DNA of 64,000 nucleotides from Pullulanibacillus pueri (GTDB lineage Bacteria > Bacillota > Bacilli > Bacillales > Sporolactobacillaceae): positions 1-64,000 of the forward strand of contig NZ_BMFV01000006.1 in the NCBI RefSeq assembly GCF_014639255.1, written 5' to 3'. Shown here piece after piece: positions 36,101 through 45,670 of the stretch (positions are counted from its first letter, which is position 1; every line of letters starts with the position of its first letter). The notes beneath the pieces were generated by a model, which was not told the DNA's origin, searched no databases, and worked only from the letters and a program-made list of their open reading frames with translations. The translations under genes were made by a program, and so were the position numbers.

Positions 36101-36919
36101 TTAACCCTTAACAGAACCTGCAAGCATGCCACGGATAAAGTATTTCCCTAGTAAGATATACACTAAAAGCGTTGGCAAGGCGGCCAGAATCGCGCCTGCC
36201 ATTTGCACGTTCCACTCAACAACCTGACTACCTGCTAAATTTTGTAAAGCGACCATGATCGGTTGCTTATCAGAGGAAGTCACGGTGACAGCAAATAAAA
36301 ATTCATTCCAAATATTCGTAAACTGCCAAATGGCCACAACAACAAACCCAGTAATCGATAACGGCATCACCACATAACGATAGATTCTCAAGAAGCCTGC
36401 CCCATCAATTTGTGAGGATTCGATGAGGGCATCCGGAATGCTGGCATAAAAGTTTCGAAACATAAGCGTCGTAATGGGAATACCATAAACGACATGGACA
36501 AGAATCAACCCTGGTATTGTATTATAAAGGCCGATATTCCTTATAAACTGAATCAAGGGGATGAGAATACTTTGATAAGGAATGAACATCCCAAATAAAA
36601 TGATAGTAAAGATCCAGTCCGCCCCTTTAAACTTCCATTTTGAAAGCACGTAGCCATTAAGTGAACCCAATAAAGCAGAAATCAAAGTGGCTGGAACAAC
36701 GAGATAGATAGAGTTTAAAAAATTGGGTGCCAGCTTCGAAAAAGCTTGGGCATAACCGCCCCAATCGATCGTCGATGGCAATTTCCACATCGTATCGAGT
36801 GAAACTTGATCGAACGGTTTTAAACTCGTCACGAGCATGACATAAACGGGGATAAGAAAACAGACCCCCATGACAATAAGAAACACATAAACGAATGTCC
36901 GGGATAATCGCCCTGTCAT
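36101..36919 (-). CDS. Carbohydrate ABC transporter permease (MalG type)
   Basis: The 272-residue protein has six TM helices. The EAA-like loop that contacts the ATPase reads [25 protein letters not shown], a good MalG-type match. The C-terminus [15 protein letters not shown] is characteristic of CUT1 sugar permeases. It abuts the other permease gene: the stop of one and the ATG of this gene touch. There is no ATPase gene, so it probably uses a shared MsmX-type ATPase encoded elsewhere, as in Bacillus. Confidence 0.93.
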   Translation of the reverse strand: MTGRLSRTFVYVFLIVMGVCFLIPVYVMLVTSLKPFDQVSLDTMWKLPSTIDWGGYAQAFSKLAPNFLNSIYLVVPATLISALLGSLNGYVLSKWKFKGADWIFTIILFGMFIPYQSILIPLIQFIRNIGLYNTIPGLILVHVVYGIPITTLMFRNFYASIPDALIESSQIDGAGFLRIYRYVVMPLSITGFVVVAIWQFTNIWNEFLFAVTVTSSDKQPIMVALQNLAGSQVVEWNVQMAGAILAALPTLLVYILLGKYFIRGMLAGSVKG

Positions 36920-37897
36920 TTAAGCGTCCCCCTTCCGGCTCTTAATAAGATAGGGTACGATAAAGATGGCCACTAAAAGGAGCATGATCATAGCAATCGC
37001 CGCCCCCTGTGCATAATAATTAGCCTTAAAGGTCGTCTCAAACATATTCACTCCGGGCATATCCGTCACATAGTTGGCTCCTGAGCCTGTCATCGTATAG
37101 ATCAGATCAAAGATTTTAAGAGAAATATGGGCCATGATAATAATGACACTAAACATAATCGGTTTTAATTGTGGTAGAATCACTTTCCAATATATCTGCA
37201 ATTCTGTCGCACCGTCCATACGGGCTGCTTCCCGCAGTTCATCAGGTATCCCCCTAAGTCCAGCAAGAAACATTGCCAGCGAAAACCCTGTTTGTTGCCA
37301 TGTCGCCGCAATGACAACTGGAATTACAGCTGCTGGAATCCCAAAATCAATCATCCCTATATGAATATGAGGAAAGATGGCTGTCGACGTATACCATTTC
37401 AAATGAATCCCGAGATGTTCAAGAAATAAATTGACACCCGTCGATGGGCTTAATACCCAACGCCAAACAACCCCTGTAACAACAAAGGATAATGCCATTG
37501 GAAAAAGAAAGATATTTCTAAAGAGCGACTCTGCTTTTAGTTTTTGATCGATAAATATCGCGAGCACGAGTCCTAATATCACCACTGCGATAATGAAGAA
37601 AAGTGTAAAAAAGATTGTATTCCTAAGGTCAGCTTGGAATCTAAAATTCTTGAAAATATACGCATAATTATCGAATCCTGCAAAGGAAAAATCAGGGAGA
37701 AAGGAATTCCACTGACTCAAAGAAACGTAGCCAGTCCAACCAATAAACCCATAAACAAACACTGCAATTAATATGATTGACGGTAATATGAAACCAAGGG
37801 CAATCCATCTATCTGCATTCATGCGGCGCCTTCGCCGAGGCTTAAATGCCGGCTGATTTGAAAGTCTTGGTCTGCCTTGAGTCACCATATCTGACAT
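36920..37897 (-). CDS. Carbohydrate ABC transporter permease (MalF/UgpA type)
   Basis: The 325-residue protein has a basic N-terminus (RRRRR cluster near residues 21-25), six TM helices and the EAA loop ELREAARMDGATELQIYWKVILPQLKP. This is the first permease of a CUT1 sugar importer. It lies between the binding protein (87 bases upstream) and the second permease (directly downstream). Confidence 0.93.
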   Translation of the reverse strand: MSDMVTQGRPRLSNQPAFKPRRRRRMNADRWIALGFILPSIILIAVFVYGFIGWTGYVSLSQWNSFLPDFSFAGFDNYAYIFKNFRFQADLRNTIFFTLFFIIAVVILGLVLAIFIDQKLKAESLFRNIFLFPMALSFVVTGVVWRWVLSPSTGVNLFLEHLGIHLKWYTSTAIFPHIHIGMIDFGIPAAVIPVVIAATWQQTGFSLAMFLAGLRGIPDELREAARMDGATELQIYWKVILPQLKPIMFSVIIIMAHISLKIFDLIYTMTGSGANYVTDMPGVNMFETTFKANYYAQGAAIAMIMLLLVAIFIVPYLIKSRKGDA

Positions 37898-37984
37898 GAT
37901 AGCTTCCCTCCTAGTAAAAACATGAAGTCTCTTTGGCTATGAAAAGGAAGGGGAGGGACCCTCCTCTTCCTTTTTTCAGCTTTC

Positions 37985-39265
37985 CTATTTCAGTAATGAG
38001 CTTGCTTGCGTTAACGATTGAATAAAATTATCCACATTTTTCTGTGTGACAAACACGTTAACCGCTTCATCAACTTTAGTCATAAAGCCTTGAGGAGCTG
38101 CTGAACCATGCGCAAGACTCGGTGTTAAGCTATCTGTTTTAAAGTCATCCATGGCTTGTTTACTGTAATCATCGTATTTAGACGTGTCCCCATCAACATT
38201 TGCTGGAATTGATCCTTTTTTGGGATTAAAAGCATCCTGACCATCGACTGAACCGAGAACAGTCAAAAATTTATCAACTTGATCTGGATTTTTTACACCC
38301 TTGGGCTTACCGAAAGTATCGGCAACCACCATGAAGGAACCATCCGATTCTGGTGTTGGAACCGCACCAAAGTCTTCATTATATTTCAGATTTTTACTTG
38401 TAAAATATCCTTTAGCCCAGTCACCCATGATATTCATAGCGGCTTTGCCATCAGCAACAAGCTGTGAGGCATCCTGCCAAGCAAGTGAACTGTGATCGTC
38501 ATTAATATAACCTATCATTTTCTTGAAAATCTCTGCAGATTTCTTAACAGCGGGATCATCAAATGTGACTTCTCCAGTCCATAATTGCTTATATTTGTCA
38601 GGTCCAAGTTCGGCTAGAAGAATATTTTCAAAGACCATGGTAGATCCCCAAACTTCTTTGTCACCAATCGCGAGTGGCGTAATCCCTTTAGCCTTTAACT
38701 TATCGGCAACATCGAAAAACTCATCGAAGGTTTTTGGGGGTTGAAGATTGTTATCATCAAAAACCTTTTTGTTATACCAAAGGACATTACCACGATGAAT
38801 ATCAACTGGGATGCCGTATATTTTGCCGTCTTTACTTACCATATCAATGAGGTCCTCTGGAAATTTTCCATCCCAGCCATTTTTCTTAAATAAATCATTT
38901 AAAGGCTCCATTTTCCCTGCATCAACATAAGCCATCAATTCAGCACCGCCATGCACTTGGAAGGTCGAAGGTGGGTTCCCTCCTTGCATGCGTGTCGCCA
39001 AAACAGCCTTGGCGTTAGAACCAGCACCACCAGCAACCGCTTCGTTTTTCACTTCAATATCTGGTTGCTTTTTATTAAAGACATCAATTAAAGCGTTCAA
39101 TCCGTCTGCTTCCCCACCGGCTGTCCACCAACTAAAAATCTCTAACTTGCCTCCATCACTAGAATCACTGCCTTCAGAGGCCGCTGTATCAGACTTTCCA
39201 CACCCCGTGAGGATCATAGCTAAAGCAAGGATAGAACCTAAAAGTACAGCAAGACTCCTCTTCAC
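37985..39265 (-). CDS. Sugar-binding lipoprotein of the ABC transporter
   Basis: The 426-residue extracellular solute-binding protein (family 1) has a lipoprotein signal peptide ending ILTGCGKSD (lipobox LTGC, Cys22). The mature part begins with a disordered Ser/Asp stretch, then GGKLEIFSWWTAGGEADGLNALIDVFNKKQPD-type N-domain sequence. Such proteins bind oligosaccharides; the sugar is not predictable. A promoter with a cre-like site lies upstream, so this gene probably starts the transporter operon. Confidence 0.93.
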   Translation of the reverse strand: MKRSLAVLLGSILALAMILTGCGKSDTAASEGSDSSDGGKLEIFSWWTAGGEADGLNALIDVFNKKQPDIEVKNEAVAGGAGSNAKAVLATRMQGGNPPSTFQVHGGAELMAYVDAGKMEPLNDLFKKNGWDGKFPEDLIDMVSKDGKIYGIPVDIHRGNVLWYNKKVFDDNNLQPPKTFDEFFDVADKLKAKGITPLAIGDKEVWGSTMVFENILLAELGPDKYKQLWTGEVTFDDPAVKKSAEIFKKMIGYINDDHSSLAWQDASQLVADGKAAMNIMGDWAKGYFTSKNLKYNEDFGAVPTPESDGSFMVVADTFGKPKGVKNPDQVDKFLTVLGSVDGQDAFNPKKGSIPANVDGDTSKYDDYSKQAMDDFKTDSLTPSLAHGSAAPQGFMTKVDEAVNVFVTQKNVDNFIQSLTQASSLLK

Positions 39266-39311
39266 TGGTCTTCCCCCTTTTCTATTTTTAGCAGCGCCTT
39301 AAATTCACTTA

Positions 39312-39353
39312 TGTAAGCGCTGTACTATAAATATAAGGGATACCATCTGACAT
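39312..39353 (-). promoter_or_regulatory. Promoter with cre-like CcpA site before the sugar ABC operon
   Basis: On the minus strand ATGTCA (39348-39353) and TATAGT (39324-39329) are 18 bases apart. A cre-like TGTAAGCGCTGTAC (39312-39325, read on the plus strand) overlaps the start-site side of the -10 and matches the CcpA consensus except for its last two bases. A second half-perfect cre-like sequence (AACGCTTACA) lies at 39405-39414. Confidence 0.55.
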
Positions 39354-39420
39354 TTGCGGAGCATCTCCTGCACTTTTTTGTTATCTTTCTTCACTTTTTT
39401 GCACAACGCTTACATTTATA

Positions 39421-40980
39421 CTATTTCTCCTGCCGACGGTACTCCCGTGGCGATTGCTTTGTCCACTTTTTAAAGACACGGCTGAAATAATTAGGGTCAT
39501 GATAGCCTACCTGATAACAGATTTCTTTTTGCGAAAGCTCTGTTGTCTTTAATAAATTCTGAGCGTGCTCAATCCTTTGTTTTGTCAAATACTCAATATA
39601 TGTCATCTCATAGTTTTCTTTGAAGAGCTTACTAAAATAGTAGGGACTCAATTGCACATGATTGGCCACATCCTCTAGCGAGAGCGATTCAGTATAATGA
39701 CTGTCTATATACTCTTTTGCTTGATATAACAGCCCCTCCATATCCTGCTCCCGCCAACTTGAAATCTCCTCAGCAATTTTCACAAGATAGGCTCGTGCTG
39801 TGTCTTTAAGTTGTCCCAATGAGAGAGAAGAGGGCTTAAGAAGAGGAAGTGAGATCCCCATATCTTTAAGCATGCGAGAAAGGACGACCCATAACTCCCA
39901 CACACTCTCACCAATACGATCTATATCCCCTTTTAAATGTTCCTCTAATGTTAAAAAGTACGCTTGAAAGACAGCCGGTACATGCTCTACCTCTCCGTTT
40001 TTCACGGCCGTAATCAACGCTTGCTCCGTTTGAAAATCTATCGTTGGTTGCTGCTGATGTTTATTAAACGATGAATGGTAATAGGAAGATCTGACATTTT
40101 CGTTTGTATGTTCAAGAGCAATAAGCGCTTCATTATAGGAGGAAGCGAAATCATTGGCTGAAGCGACAGGCGTCCCCATGCCGACATTAATCTGAGCTTC
40201 ACTGAAGTGCTGATCAAACTCGCGAAGAAAGGCTTTAGCCAATTGCACAGCCTCAGATTGATAAGTGACATCCGTTACTTTTTTTCTGAGAACAAACACA
40301 GGGATATGTTCTCCAGACATCGGCCCAACAAATCCTTTACCTTCCTGACGAAACCACTGTTTAATCCAGACATAGCACGCCCTTCGTCTTTCCAATGCTT
40401 CTTCGTGCCCTACTGATAAAAGCCGACAAACCAACGCATATATTTCTTGCGCCTCGGGATTAAATAGCGACTCCCACTCTTCATTTTCACTTTCTTGGAC
40501 ATGATCAAGTAAAAGAGCAGAGACCCATTCCGATTGGACAAAGGATAAAGCCTTATTATAGGAGGTTCTTAAACTTTGACTTTCCTTCTCCTGCTTCTCC
40601 TCAGTCTCAATCTCTTGTAATACTCTTTGCACCGTTTCTATGATTTCTGTTTTCCGACTGGGCTTGAGTAGATATTCTTTGACCCCTTCGCGCATGACTT
40701 GTTTCGCATAATCAAAAGTATTGTAAGCAGAGACCATGATGAATTTTATTTTTGGCCGTTCTTTACGAATCTGTTTAACAGCTTCGACGCCATCGATCCC
40801 CGGCATTTTGATATCCATCATAATAATATCAGGGGCTAATGCTTTAGCCTTTTCAATCGCTTGACGACCATTTACAGCTTCATCCACAATGTCAAGGTCA
40901 TCAAAAGCCTCCCCAATCATCTTTTTTAAAGCCTCTCTTTCTATTTTTTCATCATCAACGATAAGTAATCGTTTAACCAT
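39421..40980 (-). CDS. YesN-type response regulator (AraC output domain)
   Basis: The 519-residue protein has an N-terminal receiver domain with Asp9/Asp10, phosphoacceptor Asp56 in IIMMDIKMPGIDG and the conserved Lys in LLKPSRK. A long central linker region follows, then a C-terminal AraC-type double helix-turn-helix (about 420-519, SLEDVANHVQLSPYYFSKLF ... VGYHDPNYFSRVFKK). It should activate the sugar ABC genes next to it. It is 33 bases downstream of the kinase and is followed by the ABC promoter. Confidence 0.93.
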   Translation of the reverse strand: MVKRLLIVDDEKIEREALKKMIGEAFDDLDIVDEAVNGRQAIEKAKALAPDIIMMDIKMPGIDGVEAVKQIRKERPKIKFIMVSAYNTFDYAKQVMREGVKEYLLKPSRKTEIIETVQRVLQEIETEEKQEKESQSLRTSYNKALSFVQSEWVSALLLDHVQESENEEWESLFNPEAQEIYALVCRLLSVGHEEALERRRACYVWIKQWFRQEGKGFVGPMSGEHIPVFVLRKKVTDVTYQSEAVQLAKAFLREFDQHFSEAQINVGMGTPVASANDFASSYNEALIALEHTNENVRSSYYHSSFNKHQQQPTIDFQTEQALITAVKNGEVEHVPAVFQAYFLTLEEHLKGDIDRIGESVWELWVVLSRMLKDMGISLPLLKPSSLSLGQLKDTARAYLVKIAEEISSWREQDMEGLLYQAKEYIDSHYTESLSLEDVANHVQLSPYYFSKLFKENYEMTYIEYLTKQRIEHAQNLLKTTELSQKEICYQVGYHDPNYFSRVFKKWTKQSPREYRRQEK

Positions 40981-41013
40981 AACCTACTCCTCCCCTACTG
41001 AATCCCCTAATCA

Positions 41014-42483
41014 TTAAGCTAAAGACACTGCTGACACCCTGTTCTCTTGACTTTCTTGTTTTGGCAGCCTGAGTTGAATCGTCGTCCCTCTTCCCCGCTC
41101 GGTCTTGATCGTAAAAATATCTGTTTTTCGGTAAAAAAGCTGCAAACGTTTCATTACATTAATAAAACCTAATCCCGTTGACCTGCTGTGAGATCCAGAT
41201 CCTGTATGGGGTGGAGTTTCTTCCAATCGAAGTAAGCGTGCCTTTGTCTCAGCATCGATCCCCTCTCCATTGTCCATAATCGATATAATAATGTTATCTT
41301 CATTGTCATGAACAACTAAACGAATGACGGCTCCTTCTTCCCGTGATTCCACACCATGAGTAAAGGCATTCTCAATAATGGGTTGGAGAATAAGATTAGG
41401 TACTGGGAATTCCAAACAAGCAGGATCTATATCCATTTCAAAACTGACACGCTCTCCAAACCTTGCTTTTTGAATAAAGAAATAGTCTTGAATAATCTCC
41501 ACTTCTTTTTTTAATGTAGTCGGTCGATCTAAATTCCTAAGATTGTGGCGGAGCATCGAAGCTGTTGATGTTATTAAATCACTGGTACGATCTGCGCCTT
41601 CTAAATACGCTGTCTTAGAAATGACATTTAGGACATTAAACAAGAAATGCGGATTAATCTGACTTTGTAAATTTTTCAACTCCATTTCCTTCAAAAGCTG
41701 ATCAAGCTGCGATTTCTTTTCAATTTCTTCAATGAGGTTTTTAATATTGCCTCGCATATCATTAAACGTTCGGGCTAAAAACCGCATCTCATCTCTCGTA
41801 TTGGCTACCACTGGCGGGCCATCCATTTTCCCTTTCGATATCTCCTGAGCCGCTCTTGTCAATCTTCCTATTGGACGAGTTATCCCCCGGGAAAACCAAA
41901 GGGCAAACAAAATCGCAAGTAGAATCGTGGCAATAAACATAAAGATGCCCATGGATTGAAAGTAAGTATTCTTTTTATCTAAGTCATGATAAAGTCCTTT
42001 ATATTGTGTGAGCTCACCATTAATTAACGTAAGCGTTGTATTCAAAATGTATTGCTTTATCTTCAAAACCTCGGATAAATGTTCAGAATAAACATCGATA
42101 TTCTGCTTTTGAAAAGCATCCGAAACAATCCCGGACTCGTCTAAAAAACTGGTGATCATATTAATATAATTATCTACGACTAATTGATTGGCTTGTTCCT
42201 TAATAACCACTGAAAGTTTCTCCTGGTCTTCTCCTAATGTCTTCCTCGCCACTAAATAGTCGGCATAATATTTAGGATCATGTTCAACCATATAATCATT
42301 TAATGTTTCATAGACACTGTTCGCCTTTTGTGAAATATCATTGAGTAAATAGTAGCGCATTAAGAAATCATCATATTGCTCAATTGATTTTTGACCATTT
42401 TGAAATAAAAAATAGGCCACTGCATTCATCAGAAAAATAACAATAAGGAAAAAAATCATCAGCTTCGTTCGAATCCTAATCAT
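41014..42483 (-). CDS. YesM-type sensor histidine kinase
   Basis: The protein is about 489 residues from the ATG at 42483. Two TM helices flank an extracellular sensor domain of about 150 residues. A HAMP domain, the His_kinase phosphoacceptor region QSQINPHFLFNVLN and a HATPase_c domain (NLILQPIIENAFTHG, DNGEGID, GLGFINV) follow. The start overlaps the end of the upstream binding-protein gene by 8 bases, with GAGGTG before it. Together with that protein and YesN it forms a three-component sugar sensor. Confidence 0.93.
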   Translation of the reverse strand: MIRIRTKLMIFFLIVIFLMNAVAYFLFQNGQKSIEQYDDFLMRYYLLNDISQKANSVYETLNDYMVEHDPKYYADYLVARKTLGEDQEKLSVVIKEQANQLVVDNYINMITSFLDESGIVSDAFQKQNIDVYSEHLSEVLKIKQYILNTTLTLINGELTQYKGLYHDLDKKNTYFQSMGIFMFIATILLAILFALWFSRGITRPIGRLTRAAQEISKGKMDGPPVVANTRDEMRFLARTFNDMRGNIKNLIEEIEKKSQLDQLLKEMELKNLQSQINPHFLFNVLNVISKTAYLEGADRTSDLITSTASMLRHNLRNLDRPTTLKKEVEIIQDYFFIQKARFGERVSFEMDIDPACLEFPVPNLILQPIIENAFTHGVESREEGAVIRLVVHDNEDNIIISIMDNGEGIDAETKARLLRLEETPPHTGSGSHSRSTGLGFINVMKRLQLFYRKTDIFTIKTERGRGTTIQLRLPKQESQENRVSAVSLA

Positions 42484-43483
42484 TGGGCACACCTCTATTC
42501 GAAAAGGCAGCCTTGATCGGCAAATCCTTAGCCGTAATCACCTGCGTCCTCGTGTGATTGACCGCCTTGACTTGCTTTCCCTTTAATAGATCCACCATCA
42601 TGTTTACACTCTCATATCCCATTTGATAGGGTTCTTGACTGATTGTGGCATCAATATATCCCTTCTTCATCAGATTCTGTGTTTCATCTAAAGTGTCAAA
42701 GGCCATAATAAAGATCCCCTTTTTCAGATCCAACTGCTGAACAATTGCCGAAATGCCGATACCGTCAAGAGCACTCGTCCCAAAAAAGGCATTGATTTTT
42801 GGATGTTTCACGACCATATTGTAAGCCACCTCTGCCGCCTGGACTCTTGTAATATGGGACTCTTGGATATCAGCAATATGGACATGAGGAGCCTCAGCCA
42901 CTGCCTTTTTAAATCCAGCAACGCGTTCCTTTTCATTGGCCGACTCAAAGTTCCCAGTGACAACCCCCACTTCCGCCTTTCCCCCCATAGCTTTAATCAG
43001 GGCTTTCCCCGCCATATAACCGGCACTATAATTATCTGTCCCAATGTAGGCATTCCTCCGACTATCCGAGTCATCTGAATCGATGGTAATAACAGGTATG
43101 CCTTTTTGAATGGCCTTATTAATGATAGCCGTCATATTTTTTGACCCAATCCCTTGAGTAATAATGCCATCTACTTTAGAGGCAATCGCGGTATCAATCT
43201 CATTGATATGGGCTTCAACATTCGTCTGAATCGGTCCACTATACTCAACGGCAGCCCCTATTTCTGACCCAGCAGCCTTTGCCCCTTTTTCAACTAAGTG
43301 CCAATATGGGTTATCCATCTCTTCCGGGATCAGAATAAAGTGATATTGCGGCTCTTTAATCTTACGGTCAGTTGTTAAGCGCGTATCGAAGTTAAACGCT
43401 TTCAAATAAAAATATAAAGAGAGCGAAAACGTAGCTATAAAAGAGATTACCAGTAAGAAAACAATCACCTTCCGTACTTTCAT
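42476..43483 (-). CDS. Membrane-anchored RbsB-like sugar-binding protein of the sensor system
   Basis: From the ATG at 43483 the protein has 335 residues. An N-terminal TM anchor (VIVFLLVISFIATFSLSLYF) precedes a periplasmic-binding-protein type 1 domain (FILIPEEMDNPYWHLVEKGA, GIITQGIGSKN, VITIDSDDSDSRRNAYIGTD). It is uncleaved or weakly cleaved, so likely tethered outside. In Bacillales such genes precede YesM/YesN pairs and present the ligand to the kinase. An in-frame ATG at 43582 adds 33 residues but AAGGAGAGG sits just before 43483. Confidence 0.9.
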   Translation of the reverse strand: MKVRKVIVFLLVISFIATFSLSLYFYLKAFNFDTRLTTDRKIKEPQYHFILIPEEMDNPYWHLVEKGAKAAGSEIGAAVEYSGPIQTNVEAHINEIDTAIASKVDGIITQGIGSKNMTAIINKAIQKGIPVITIDSDDSDSRRNAYIGTDNYSAGYMAGKALIKAMGGKAEVGVVTGNFESANEKERVAGFKKAVAEAPHVHIADIQESHITRVQAAEVAYNMVVKHPKINAFFGTSALDGIGISAIVQQLDLKKGIFIMAFDTLDETQNLMKKGYIDATISQEPYQMGYESVNMMVDLLKGKQVKAVNHTRTQVITAKDLPIKAAFSNRGVPND

Positions 43484-43876
43484 GACATACCTCTCCTTAA
43501 TGGTGTTAATATTTTCATAATGCATGAATAATGGAGAGAGGTAAAGAACAGAATTAAGAAAAAAGGGAAAAAGCTGCTCCATCTCTTCCTCCCCACCCTA
43601 TATTTTTCTTTATGAATTGACGGCTAGAATGAGAAAAGTTCATGATCATTTCGGAAAGAGATCCAGGAACGACGTTTAAGAGGAGGCATGTTCCCGCTAA
43701 GACTCGAGGTATTAAAGCATCATCTCCTTCAGACTCAGACTATCCATTCTGTGTAGACTGCTTATCCGAATGCCTGACTACTTCTGACTGTTACTTCTAT
43801 GAGAAAGCAAAAAGCTGTCGAGGAATCTCAACAGCTTCTGCAACCTATAATTCTAAACAAAAACTTTCATTTATCC

Positions 43877-44275
43877 TTATTTGTATAACTTTTGATTAAT
43901 CTTGTGCTCATATTTTCGGTATGTTGCTGTATGCTCAAGTTGTTTTTCATCAATAAGCTTTTGGAGGCGCACGGTTTTCTCGTTAAGCTTTCTCTCATAG
44001 ACCGCTTTGTCTTCCTCATTATCACAGGCCGAAATGAGGTCGCGTAAATTCAAAATTTCTTTATTTAATTGTTTTTCATCTGTAATGATGCCAGCGTTTT
44101 TTAAGAGTTTATAACCAATACGTAAATCTTCAGGAAGAGCGGATAGATCTTCAAATTCTAATGGCTTGCCTTTACCCGGAAGATGCTTAAATTCACCCTC
44201 TTTTATGGCCCTTTTAATTTTATCTTCTGCGATGATACTAATAGCATCCAAAATCTGATCCCTCCTTTTTATCAT
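43877..44275 (-). CDS. DnaJC28-homology domain protein (DUF1992)
   Basis: This 132-residue helical protein contains the DUF1992/DnaJ-homologue subfamily C member 28 signature IAEDKIKRAIKEGEFKHLPG with KGKPLEFEDL and LPEDLRIGYKLLKNAGI. A coiled-coil tail follows (residues 67-120). No J-domain is present. The function is unknown. Single gene. Confidence 0.9.
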   Translation of the reverse strand: MIKRRDQILDAISIIAEDKIKRAIKEGEFKHLPGKGKPLEFEDLSALPEDLRIGYKLLKNAGIITDEKQLNKEILNLRDLISACDNEEDKAVYERKLNEKTVRLQKLIDEKQLEHTATYRKYEHKINQKLYK

Positions 44276-44332
44276 AGTTTACAATCTTTCCTTAACAATG
44301 TCGTTGGAAATTTCAACAATTATGTAAACGTT

Positions 44333-45670
44333 TTATTTCCCTATATTCAATAACGAATGACCATACACCTTCTTTACCTCACCGATTGCCGTTTGTGTCC
44401 CGACAATTAAGATCAGCTCAGGATGAAGCGCTTTTGCTGCTTTTATTGCTTCTCGGAGAGGAATGATTCTCACACTTTTCTGTTGTTTTCTTTTGGCAAG
44501 GGGCAATGCCTCTACGGGAAAAGTCTTATGAGAATGCTCAGGTTCAGTGATAATCAGCTGTTCGGAAAACTGTGCACAAACATCAATAACCCCTTCATAA
44601 TCCTTATCATCTGAGACCGCAATGAGCGTTACGATTCGTGACACCTCTAAATGATCGATAAGCTGACTTAAATACATTGCGGATTCACGATGTATTGCAC
44701 CATCTAAAAGTGTTGGTGGCTGCGTTGCAATGACTTCACATCTCCCTGGCCATTGCACCTTTCTAAAAGCTTCCCGAACAAGTTCGACATCAAGAGGATG
44801 TTCAGTTATCTCTTCACATACTTTGATCGCTAGTGCCGCATTTTCCGCTTGAAACGCTCCTAACAATGGGACAAGAAGGTCTTTATAAGTCATCCGCTCA
44901 GTCTTTACATCAAAAGAAGTCCCCGAGAACATCATCTTAACATTAGAAGGTGCAAAGGCCCGTTCATAATAAAAGACAGGACGTCTATGAAGACGTGCTT
45001 CTATTTGGTGCTGAACATTCTCCTTTTGCCGACCGATAAAAGCCGCTCTCGTTATGCTTTTGACAATACCTAATTTATGATCAGTAATTTCCCGAAGCGT
45101 TGGACCTAACTGCTTTACATGTTCTAAACTGATCGGTGTGATGACCGCCCACTCATTTTCTAGTACATTGGTTTCATCGTAGCGCCCGCCACGGCCACAC
45201 TCAATGACCTGAATATCCGTCTTCTGCTCTTTAAAATAAAGACAAGCAATCGTCAGAGTGATTCCTATGGGACCTAAATAATGTTCCCGTGATAGCGAAT
45301 TTGAAATCTCCTCTATGGGCTGAGCAGCCTTTCCCATAAGTCTGATAAAATCCTCCTCAGAGATTGCTTGTCCATCTACACGAATTCTTTCTGTGAAATG
45401 GACCAAGTGTGGGGAAGTAAAAAGCCCAACCTTCCATCCCATGTGACTTAAAAGAGCGGCGATCAATCGTGCCGTTGACCCTTTCCCTTTACTCCCTGTA
45501 ACTAGAATGGTCCGCAGCCCTTTATCCGGGGAGCCAACCGCATCTAACAGCTGCCGGGCCAAGGAAATATCCCTTGTCAGCGCATCATCGGCCTCTAATA
45601 TAAATGGCTGTGCATTTAAAAAGGACTGATACACCAGATCCTCAGCTTCCTTAATTGTATGAATGGTCAT
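44333..45670 (-). CDS. FolC-like Mur-ligase family protein, variant (no DGAHNP)
   Basis: The 445-residue Mur-ligase-fold protein has the ATP P-loop GSKGKGST, the loop TSPHLVHFTERI, ECGRGGRYDETNV and SLEHVKQLGPTLREITDHKLGIVK, which supply the usual Mg and lysine sites. The C-terminal DGAHNP motif of folylpolyglutamate synthases is replaced by LLDGAIHRES. It overlaps the upstream FolC homologue by 4 bases (ATGA). It may be a non-folate ligase, or a subunit of a two-protein enzyme. The substrate is unknown. Confidence 0.8.
   Translation of the reverse strand: MTIHTIKEAEDLVYQSFLNAQPFILEADDALTRDISLARQLLDAVGSPDKGLRTILVTGSKGKGSTARLIAALLSHMGWKVGLFTSPHLVHFTERIRVDGQAISEEDFIRLMGKAAQPIEEISNSLSREHYLGPIGITLTIACLYFKEQKTDIQVIECGRGGRYDETNVLENEWAVITPISLEHVKQLGPTLREITDHKLGIVKSITRAAFIGRQKENVQHQIEARLHRRPVFYYERAFAPSNVKMMFSGTSFDVKTERMTYKDLLVPLLGAFQAENAALAIKVCEEITEHPLDVELVREAFRKVQWPGRCEVIATQPPTLLDGAIHRESAMYLSQLIDHLEVSRIVTLIAVSDDKDYEGVIDVCAQFSEQLIITEPEHSHKTFPVEALPLAKRKQQKSVRIIPLREAIKAAKALHPELILIVGTQTAIGEVKKVYGHSLLNIGK

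Noticed and set aside
43642..43899. 85-codon plus-strand ORF, cysteine-rich, between the sensor gene and the DnaJC28-like gene
   Set aside because: There is no good ribosome-binding site, it runs antisense into the DnaJC28-like gene, and the cysteines show no known spacing. A real small gene cannot be fully excluded.
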